A stretch of DNA of 64,000 bases, taken from positions 1 to 64,000 of the forward strand of contig CAZTOZ010000048.1 of assembly GCA_964614535.1 (NCBI GenBank), in the 5' to 3' direction. The position numbers and the translations under genes are program-made. This DNA is from JALSHZ01 sp964614535. GTDB taxonomy: Bacteria > Pseudomonadota > Gammaproteobacteria > UWMA-0217. Shown one piece after another: positions 34,444 to 41,094 of this stretch. The notes under the pieces were generated by a model. That model did no database searches and was not told the origin of the DNA. It was given only the letters and a program-made list of their open reading frames with translations. Numbering within the stretch: position 1 is the stretch's first letter; every line of letters starts with the position of its first letter.

Positions 34444-35187
34444 GGTGAACTCCTGTGCTCCTAGGGGCTGTTGAGATCATTCGTCCCTGGCCTTTTCGAT
34501 GACGGAAACCGCATATGTGATGGCTGGTTTCCGTTCCTTTCCAATGACCTCGAGTCATCGGACAATGGCGATACATTCCCCTCCCGCTATACGGCGTTCT
34601 TCGACGGCCGGTCAATCGGGCGCTGGAATACTGGCTGCCCCTACAGGGCTTCTAGTCCAGCCCTCCGGGGGTTGTCAAATCTTGTGACGCGCCGTTTTCG
34701 TCGTGTATCCGCCACACCTTTCGCCCCGCTTGTAGTCATCCTGCGACACATTGCCCTCGATGGCGGTGACTGGGCGGTTCTCGTTGGCCCTATCTCCCTG
34801 AAAGGGTTGGCAGGTCGTGACGTGGTTGTTGCTTTTCCGCCATATTCCTTGCGTCGTCGATGGCTGTTCGGGCTTAGGGCCTGCCCTTGGTGCGTACGGC
34901 CGGTTGGTGACGACCTCTGCCCCGCTGGCCGCGTTCGCACGGGTGCCGCCCCGCCTTGACCACACACCGGAAAGTGTGAGCTTCATCACGCGCCGAAGTA
35001 AACGACGGGCCGTCCGTCGAACCATTTCCCCGTTTCATTTTCCTATTAGGCAACACAGCTGGAATTGGCCGGAGTCCGGTCGCTGCCCGAGTGGGCCGTG
35101 GCCGACTTCTTCGTCTTTGGTTGCGGTCATCGAAAAGTGCAGTGGGCTTCGGCCCGAAAAAAAGAATCAGTTCAGGAGCAGTTCCTT
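34444..35187. other. Unexplained 0.74 kb non-coding stretch
   Basis: No gene is supported. Overlapping frames on both strands (for example 34471-34959 plus, 34675-35025 minus) look like chance: no domain, poor starts, proline-arginine-rich content. Composition differs from neighbours, with more pyrimidine runs on the plus strand. It contains a hairpin AGGGCT / AGCCCT (34645-34664) and a small one around 34970-34985 (cacac / gtgtg). Possibilities are an RNA gene, a decayed mobile element or group II intron remnant, none of which I can prove. The last part is the leader of the OmpA-like gene. Confidence 0.45.
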
Positions 35188-37563
35188 ATGAAAACCCCGT
35201 CTTATGTTCGTCCAATCACAGGTGGCAGGGAGTCCGCGCGTGCCGGCAGTCAGGAACCCCTTTTCGATCGCAAACTGCTAGTCGCTGCTTTGTTGATGGC
35301 AGGGCTGGCGGTGACGGCGATGCAACCTGCGCCCGCGTCCGCGACAACGGGGTTCGTGCAGAACAGCCCCCTGTTCGACACCGACGGTGACGGGCTCACC
35401 GACGACATCGATCCCGATGACGACAACGATGGCATTCCCGACATCCAGGAGTACGACACCTTCGTCGACACCGATTGCGATGGCATCTACGACTCGGTCG
35501 ATGCCAGCAACGGCGACTGCTCCGGCACCGATATCAAGGGGAGTGGTGACAGCGACGGTGATGGTGTCTCGGACGCCATCGAGTGTCCGTTGGCGCCCAA
35601 CTGTCGTGACAGCGACCGCGATGGCGTGCCCGACTACATGGACCCCGACGACGACAACGATGGTATTCCGACCCTGGACGAGGGGATGGCCGACGGCGAC
35701 GGTGACGGCGTGCCCGATCGTCTGGAGCCGGACAACCGGGATACCGACGAAGACACCCTGCCCGATGTCGCTGACAGCGATGACGACGGTGACGGTCTTG
35801 CCACGGCCACCGAATTGGGCAACCCGGACCTGCCGCTGGATACCGACAAGGAAGGCATCCCCGACTATCTCGATGCCTCCAACGGTGACGGTAGTGGTCT
35901 CGATATTGCCGGTTCCGGTGATTCCGATGGCGACGGTGTCTCCGATGGCCATGAATGTCCGCCCACCGATGGGCCGTGTCGGGATACCGATGGCGACGGC
36001 GTACCCGACTACATGGATGCCGACGACGATGGCGATGGCATTCTGACGCCGGACGAGGATCTCGATGGCGATGGAGATCCTCGCAACGACGATACGGACG
36101 GTGACGGCATTCCGGACTATCTGGAGAGCAACACGGCCGATGCCGATGGCGACGGGGTCGCCGATTACATGGACAGTTGTGATGACACCGCTGCCGGCTC
36201 GGTGCCGCCCACCGACAGTTGTGGTGGCACCGGTGGTGGCACCGGTGGTGGCACCGGTGGTGGCACCGGTGGTGGAACCGGTGGTGGAACCGGTGGTGGA
36301 ACCGGTGGTGGAACCGGTAGTGGAACCGGTAGTGGAACCGGTAGTGGAACCGGTAGTGGAACCGGTAGTGGAACCGGTAGTGGAACCGGTAGTGGAACCG
36401 GTAGTGGAACCGGTAGCCAGCCGTATGGTGACATCGTCTCCGGCACCGGTGCCTTCGGTCCGGCGCTGTGGCTGATGCCGCTGTTGCTGCGGGGGGTACG
36501 GCGCCTCCGTGACCGGGCGGGGCGTTCGCTCTCCGTCGTGGGCGCTGGCCTGCTGGCGTTGCATCTGGTGGTGCCGACGCCGGCCGCGGCGCAGGGCAAT
36601 CAATGGTATATCGGCGTCGGCGCGGGGCCTTCGACGCTCAAGCCCGACACCCGTCGCACGCCGGTCCGCGTGACCGATGAAACCGACTACGGCTACAAGC
36701 TGTTTGCTGGTCGCGAGCTTTCGGATCACGTGTCGGTGGAGGGTTTCTGGGCCGATCTGGGCAGTGCGGAGATCGGCCCCGGCAAGGTGGGCACCGTCGA
36801 CTACAACGTCTATGGCGCCTCGTTGCAGGTGTCGCTGCCGGAGAACAATCCGGGGTTTTCCACCTTCATCAAGGGTGGTGTCGTCGGCCTGCACGCCAGT
36901 TCCAATCTGCCGCACCATACCGACGAGAAGTTCCAGGTCTATGGTGGGGCCGGCGCCGAATATCAGATGGAGAACGGCTTTACCGTGCGTGGTGAGTACG
37001 AGTACTACACCAAGGACTCGCAGCTGCTCTCTCTCAGCGTGATCAAGCGTTTCGGCGGTGACTATGAGGAGTTGGCCGAGGAGGGCGCGCCGGTGGTCCG
37101 CCAGCCGCTGGAGAGTCCGTCGCCAATCAGCGATCGAGACCATGATGGTGTCGCCGACATCAAGGATCGCTGCCCGGCGACGCCCGACGGGGCGCCGGTC
37201 AACGAGAAGGGGTGCCCGGCATTCGTCGGCGTGATGGACGGGGTGTTGTTCTCGACCAACTCCGCCCGGCTGCGGCCGGAATCGCGCAGTCTGCTCGACA
37301 AGGTGGCCAAGGCGATGAAAGCCTATCCGGGCAAGAAGTTCGTCATCGTCGGGCATACCGACAATGTGGGCAGTCCCGCGGCCAACAAGAAACTCTCACT
37401 GGCACGTGCCAAGGCGGTGGCCAAGTATCTGGTGTTGCGCGGTGTCCCGGCCAGCCAGCTTCGCTACGGTGGTTATGGTTCGGCCAAGCCGGTTGCCACC
37501 AACTCCACGCCGGAGGGGCGTGCCAAGAACCGCCGCGTGGAAATCCTGATGTTGAAACGGTAA
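35188..37563 (+). CDS. TSP3-repeat / OmpA chimeric outer-membrane protein
   Basis: A 791-residue exported protein in six parts. (1) A signal peptide with an unusually long n-region (about residues 1-52). (2) Calcium-binding thrombospondin type 3 repeats ('DTDGDGLTDDIDPDDDNDG' type) to about 335. (3) A GTGG/GTGS repeat, 347-410. (4) A hydrophobic stretch 'ALWLMPLLL' followed by 'RGVRRLRDRAGR', resembling a C-terminal sorting tail. (5) A second signal-like stretch 'GAGLLALHLVVPTPAAAQ' leading into a barrel (about 470-625). (6) A further TSP3-like stretch and an OmpA peptidoglycan-binding domain ('VGHTDNVGS', 'NRRVEIL'). The ATG at 35188 has AGGAG ten bases upstream. Confidence 0.85.
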   Translation: MKTPSYVRPITGGRESARAGSQEPLFDRKLLVAALLMAGLAVTAMQPAPASATTGFVQNSPLFDTDGDGLTDDIDPDDDNDGIPDIQEYDTFVDTDCDGIYDSVDASNGDCSGTDIKGSGDSDGDGVSDAIECPLAPNCRDSDRDGVPDYMDPDDDNDGIPTLDEGMADGDGDGVPDRLEPDNRDTDEDTLPDVADSDDDGDGLATATELGNPDLPLDTDKEGIPDYLDASNGDGSGLDIAGSGDSDGDGVSDGHECPPTDGPCRDTDGDGVPDYMDADDDGDGILTPDEDLDGDGDPRNDDTDGDGIPDYLESNTADADGDGVADYMDSCDDTAAGSVPPTDSCGGTGGGTGGGTGGGTGGGTGGGTGGGTGGGTGSGTGSGTGSGTGSGTGSGTGSGTGSGTGSGTGSQPYGDIVSGTGAFGPALWLMPLLLRGVRRLRDRAGRSLSVVGAGLLALHLVVPTPAAAQGNQWYIGVGAGPSTLKPDTRRTPVRVTDETDYGYKLFAGRELSDHVSVEGFWADLGSAEIGPGKVGTVDYNVYGASLQVSLPENNPGFSTFIKGGVVGLHASSNLPHHTDEKFQVYGGAGAEYQMENGFTVRGEYEYYTKDSQLLSLSVIKRFGGDYEELAEEGAPVVRQPLESPSPISDRDHDGVADIKDRCPATPDGAPVNEKGCPAFVGVMDGVLFSTNSARLRPESRSLLDKVAKAMKAYPGKKFVIVGHTDNVGSPAANKKLSLARAKAVAKYLVLRGVPASQLRYGGYGSAKPVATNSTPEGRAKNRRVEILMLKR
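36226..36417 (+). repeat. In-frame 12-bp minisatellite, 16 copies
   Basis: Sixteen exact-length tandem units encode GTGG or GTGS. Units 1-4 read ggcaccggtggt, 5-7 ggaaccggtggt, 8-15 ggaaccggtagt, and 16 ends in agc. The block structure shows recent slippage within homogeneous stretches. The 12-base period keeps the frame of the host gene, so copy number can vary without loss of function. Confidence 0.95.
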
Positions 37564-37596
37564 CGCATCGTCTTCTGACACTGACCGATGAATCCT

Positions 37597-37622
37597 GGCC
37601 GGCGTCTTCGCCGGCCTTTTTT
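37597..37622 (+). terminator. Intrinsic terminator after the OmpA-like gene
   Basis: An eight-pair GC stem, GGCCGGCG / CGCCGGCC, with loop TCTT is followed at once by six T residues. It lies 33 bases past the stop of the TSP3/OmpA gene and isolates the next gene. Confidence 0.9.
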
Positions 37623-37722
37623 GTCGGGGTGCCGAAGAACCGCGTCTTTCGGCAGCCCGCCGATGTCGTCTGGGGCCACCGAGATGACACGGTCGGCAGG
37701 GGGGCTGTGTCTTCCGGCCGCC

Positions 37723-37731
37723 TGCTATACT
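37723..37731 (+). promoter_or_regulatory. Extended -10 promoter element of the amidotransferase gene
   Basis: TGC-TATACT is an extended -10 (TGn plus TATACT) located 35 bases before the ATG at 37766. No clear -35 is seen, as is common with extended -10 promoters. A stem-loop (tgccgaaga / tctttcggca, about 37630-37654) lies upstream. Confidence 0.5.
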
Positions 37732-37765
37732 CGACGCCCGTCGGTTTCCGGTCTGAGGTCTGTCC

Positions 37766-39538
37766 ATGTGCGGTATTTGTGGTGAGTTTCGTTTCGATGC
37801 GCAGGTCGCGGATCTGGATCTCGTCCGCGAGATGACGGCCAGGCTGCGTCCTCGCGGACCAGACGATGAGGGCTTGTATGGCGACGGGGCGCTGGCGCTG
37901 GGGCATCGGCGCCTGGCGATCATCGACCTCAGCCCGCGGTCGCATCAGCCTTTCGTCGATCTGGAACTGGGACTGACGATCGTCTTCAACGGTACCATCT
38001 ACAACTACCCGGAACTGCGCGAGAAGCTGAAGGCGCGGGGGCATCGTTTCACCTCCAGTGGCGACACCGAGGTGATCCTCAAAGCGTATGCCGAGTGGGG
38101 CAAGGAGTGCGTCACCCGGCTGCATGGCATGTTCGCCTTCGCCATCTGGAATGCACGGGAGCAGTCGCTCTTTCTCGCCCGTGACCGGCTGGGTATCAAG
38201 CCGCTCTACTATTCACATACCGGTGATGTCTTTCGTTTCGCCTCCACCACGCAGGCGTTGCTGGCGGCGGACGATGTGGATACCGCCATCGATCCGGTGG
38301 CGTTGCACAATCTGTTCATGCTCCATGCGGTGGTGCCGGCGCCGCGCACGATTCTCAAGGGGATCCGCAAGCTGGCGCCCGGCCACTGCATGATGGTCAA
38401 CCGCCTCGGGGACACGCGGGAGTGGCCATACTGGACGCTCAGGGCGAGACGCCCGGACCGCCACTACGACGAGATCGAATGGCGCGAGATGATCCACGAT
38501 GCGCTCAAGCGTTCGGTGGATCGCCGTTTGAAGATCGCCGACGTGCCGGTGGGGGTGCTGCTCTCCGGCGGGTTGGACTCCAGTCTGTTGGTGGCGCTGC
38601 TGGCGGAACAGGGGGCGACGGATCTGAAGACCTTCACCATCGGTTTCGAGGATCAGCCGGAGGAGAAGGGCAGTGAATTCGAATTCTCCGACCCGGTGGC
38701 CGAGCGGTATGGCACCGAACATCACAAATTCCATGTCCCCAATGCCGATGTGCTCAAACGGTTGCCGGAGGCCGTACGGGCGATGTCCGAGCCGATGTTC
38801 GCGCAGGACGCGGTGGCGTTCTTTCTGTTGTCGGAGCAGGTGTCGAAGCAGATCAAGGTGGTACAGTCCGGGCAGGGGGCGGACGAAGTGTTCGCCGGCT
38901 ATTTCTGGTATCCCCGGATGAACGAGGCCGAGGGGGCGCCGATCGAGCGGTTCCGGCCCCACTATTTCGATCGCAGCCACGAAGAGTTTCTGTCGATGGT
39001 CGATCCGCGCTATGCCGGTGACGACTACACCTCGGCGATGATCGAGGAGAAGCTGGAATCGATCGAGGCCGATCGCTTTATCGATGCGGTGCTGGCGCTG
39101 GATGTCACTACGCTGATCGTCGATGACCCGGTCAAGCGGGTGGACAATATGACGATGGCCTGGGGGCTGGAGGCACGGGTTCCGTTCCTCGATCACGAGC
39201 TGGTGGAGCTGGCGGCGAGCATGCCGCCAGAATACAAGCTGGCCGACGGTGGCAAGGGCGTGCTCAAGGCGATCGCGCGCCAGTTGTTGCCGGCCAAGGT
39301 GATCGACCGGCCGAAGGGGTATTTCCCGATGCCTGCCCTCAAGTATGTGCGTGGCGAGTTTCTGGCATTCATGCGCGAGGTGCTCGACTCGCAGAGGGCG
39401 CGCGAGCGCGGGCTCTACCGGCGTGACTATGTGGAGAGGTTGCTGGCCGAGCCCGACAGGCACCATACGGCCATCAAGGGCAACAAGCTTTGGCATCTGG
39501 CGGCACTGGAGTTCTGGTTGCAGCAGCAGGGCCTGTAA
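37766..39538 (+). CDS. asnO: Asparagine-synthase-like N-acetylglutaminylglutamine amidotransferase
   Basis: A 590-residue class II glutamine amidotransferase. C2 ('MCGICGEFRF') is the glutaminase nucleophile. The N-terminal part ('ARLRPRGPDDEGLYGDGAL', 'VFNGTIYNYPELREKL') and synthetase part ('VPVGVLLSGGLDSSLLVALL', 'VVQSGQGADEVFAGYFWYP', 'GLEARVPFLDHELVELA') match the subgroup that makes the osmolyte N-acetylglutaminylglutamine amide (AsnO of Sinorhizobium, PA3459-like). It normally accompanies an acetyltransferase/ATP-grasp synthetase gene (ngg) and a peptidase gene; neither is adjacent here. Ordinary asparagine synthesis is a less likely alternative. Confidence 0.78.
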   Translation: MCGICGEFRFDAQVADLDLVREMTARLRPRGPDDEGLYGDGALALGHRRLAIIDLSPRSHQPFVDLELGLTIVFNGTIYNYPELREKLKARGHRFTSSGDTEVILKAYAEWGKECVTRLHGMFAFAIWNAREQSLFLARDRLGIKPLYYSHTGDVFRFASTTQALLAADDVDTAIDPVALHNLFMLHAVVPAPRTILKGIRKLAPGHCMMVNRLGDTREWPYWTLRARRPDRHYDEIEWREMIHDALKRSVDRRLKIADVPVGVLLSGGLDSSLLVALLAEQGATDLKTFTIGFEDQPEEKGSEFEFSDPVAERYGTEHHKFHVPNADVLKRLPEAVRAMSEPMFAQDAVAFFLLSEQVSKQIKVVQSGQGADEVFAGYFWYPRMNEAEGAPIERFRPHYFDRSHEEFLSMVDPRYAGDDYTSAMIEEKLESIEADRFIDAVLALDVTTLIVDDPVKRVDNMTMAWGLEARVPFLDHELVELAASMPPEYKLADGGKGVLKAIARQLLPAKVIDRPKGYFPMPALKYVRGEFLAFMREVLDSQRARERGLYRRDYVERLLAEPDRHHTAIKGNKLWHLAALEFWLQQQGL

Positions 39539-39797
39539 GCCGCACCGCCATCGGCGGAAATGGCTTTTTCCCTGGGAACCCTTACACTCCGCTTTCAATA
39601 CGGGAGGCGGCAGGCCCCGGCGTTCGTCCTGTTGCCGCCTTTCGGTGCTGGCCGCCGCCGGCCAGATACCGGGCGTCGCGCGGGATATGGTGACGACGGC
39701 TCCGCGCCCGTTCGCGGGGGAGGGGTCGGGTCGAGGGTGCAATCTCCCGCGAAAGCCCGGCAACGATCGATATCAACAGCCAAGAGGTAGAGAACAG

Positions 39798-40133
39798 ATG
39801 GACGTAATGGATCGCATCAAAGAGCAGGTGGAATCGAACCCGATCATCATCTATATGAAGGGCACCCCGCAGATGCCGCAGTGTGGCTTCTCCAGCCGCG
39901 CGGCCGAGGCGATGAAGAAGGCGGGCGTCGAGTTTGCCTATGTCAATGTGTTGGCCGACCCCGAGATCTTCGAGAATCTGCCGCGCTTCGCCGACTGGCC
40001 GACCTTTCCGCAGATCTATATCAACGGTGAACTGATTGGCGGCTGTGACATTACGCTGGAGCTGGCCGAGCGTGGCGAGTTGCAGAAGATGATGCAGGAG
40101 GCCGCGGCAAAGAAGGAAGGCGACGCCTCCTGA
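39798..40133 (+). CDS. grxD: Monothiol glutaredoxin (Grx4/GrxD type)
   Basis: A 111-residue protein with the CGFS active site ('QCGFSSRAAEAM') and the glutathione-binding elements 'KGTPQMPQ', 'WPTFPQIYINGELIGG' and 'CDITLELAERGEL'. Such proteins bind a [2Fe-2S] cluster shared with glutathione and deliver or store Fe-S clusters, often with BolA partners; a BolA-family gene lies elsewhere in this window (56509-56829). The ATG at 39798 is preceded by AGAGG. It stands alone on its strand and converges with rnt. Confidence 0.93.
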   Translation: MDVMDRIKEQVESNPIIIYMKGTPQMPQCGFSSRAAEAMKKAGVEFAYVNVLADPEIFENLPRFADWPTFPQIYINGELIGGCDITLELAERGELQKMMQEAAAKKEGDAS

Positions 40134-40178
40134 CCCGGCGGCCGTGCCGCCACCGGTTGGCCCAGGTGTTGGCCGGTC

Positions 40179-40802
40179 CTACGTCCCCACCGCCATCTGC
40201 CAGCGGTTGACGATGTCGCAGAAGAGGTCGGCCGTCTTTTCGGCGTCGTAGATGGCCGAGTGGGCCTCGGCGGTGTCCCAGCCCAGCCTTGCCGCCTCCA
40301 CGGCCCGGGACAGCACGGTCTGGCCGTAGGCCATGCCGGCCAGCGAGACGGTGTCGAAGGTGCTGAACAGATGGAAGGGGTTGCGCTTGATACCGGTGCG
40401 TTCGACGGCGGCGTTGAGGAAGTTGAGGTCGAACGCCGCGTTGTGGCCCACCAGGATCGCCCGGGTGCATTCGTTGGCCTTGATCTCTTGCCGCACCACC
40501 TTGAACACCGACTGCAACGCCTCTTTTTCGTCGATGGCCAGCCGCAGCGGGTGAAACGGGTCGATACCGTTGATCTTCAGCGACTCCGGTTCCATGTTGG
40601 CGTCCGGGAAAGGGTTGATGTGATGGGAGACGGTGCGGTCGCGGTGCAGCAACCCCTTTTCGTCCATCCGCAGAAAGACGGCCGCGATCTGTAGCAGGGC
40701 GTCGGTCTTGTGGTTGAAGCCGCCGGTCTCCACGTCGATGACGACGGGCAGAAAGCTGCGGAAGCGCTTGCCGATGGGGAAGAAATCGTGTGAATCGTGC
40801 AT
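40179..40802 (-). CDS. rnt: Ribonuclease T
   Basis: A 3'-5' exoribonuclease that trims tRNA, 5S rRNA and 23S rRNA 3' ends. The 207-residue protein has the DEDDh residues: D and E in 'VVIDVETGGFNHKTDALLQI', D in 'LVGHNAAFDLNFLN', and H/D in 'HSAIYDAEKTADLF'. 'DFFPIGKRFRSFLPVVIDVE' fits the family start, so the ATG at 40802 is used rather than one 165 bases upstream. It is a dimeric cytoplasmic enzyme and converges on grxD. Confidence 0.93.
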   Translation of the reverse strand: MHDSHDFFPIGKRFRSFLPVVIDVETGGFNHKTDALLQIAAVFLRMDEKGLLHRDRTVSHHINPFPDANMEPESLKINGIDPFHPLRLAIDEKEALQSVFKVVRQEIKANECTRAILVGHNAAFDLNFLNAAVERTGIKRNPFHLFSTFDTVSLAGMAYGQTVLSRAVEAARLGWDTAEAHSAIYDAEKTADLFCDIVNRWQMAVGT

Positions 40803-40982
40803 CGGGCGAAGAATACATGGATTGCCCGGCCGATGGTATTGGCCGTTGCCAATGCGCTGCTTTTTGCCACTGCCGGTTGGTTGATCTGCGTCAGATGCCG
40901 AAGCATTGGGTTTTCTGATACTATCCATTGCCTTTGTTTCGCAGCCGCGCAAGAAAGGCTCAATCACTATCCGAATTCACGG

Positions 40983-41002
40983 GTGGTCCGTCTTCGGACC
41001 AC
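40983..41002 (+). other. Stem-loop in the aceE leader
   Basis: A perfect eight-pair stem, GTGGTCCG / CGGACCAC with loop TCTT, lies 93 bases before aceE. No T-run follows it. It could be part of a leader RNA structure or a protein-binding inverted repeat. Function unknown. Confidence 0.4.
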
Positions 41003-41094
41003 AGGGCGCCGTTGTTTCCGCAGTCGACCGGCTATTGCCGGTCCCGGGGCGAGATGCTGCGGCGTCACCACTTGAACTGAAGTGAGAATCTCTT

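Noticed and set aside
34471..34959. A 162-codon plus-strand open frame
   Set aside because: No domain, poor start context and a competing minus-strand frame of similar size; likely chance.
34675..35025. Group II intron remnant on the minus strand (start near GTGTG at about 34975)
   Set aside because: No domain V or reverse transcriptase sequence was recognised; the resemblance is impressionistic, so it is left only as an open possibility.
36226..36417. Possible CRISPR array
   Set aside because: Units are 12 bases, contiguous and without unique spacers, and they encode a Gly-Thr repeat.
35278..37356. A 692-codon minus-strand frame with a TTGS-type repeat
   Set aside because: It is the complement of the in-frame GTGG minisatellite and TSP3 repeats; the plus-strand protein has signal peptide, barrel and OmpA motifs.
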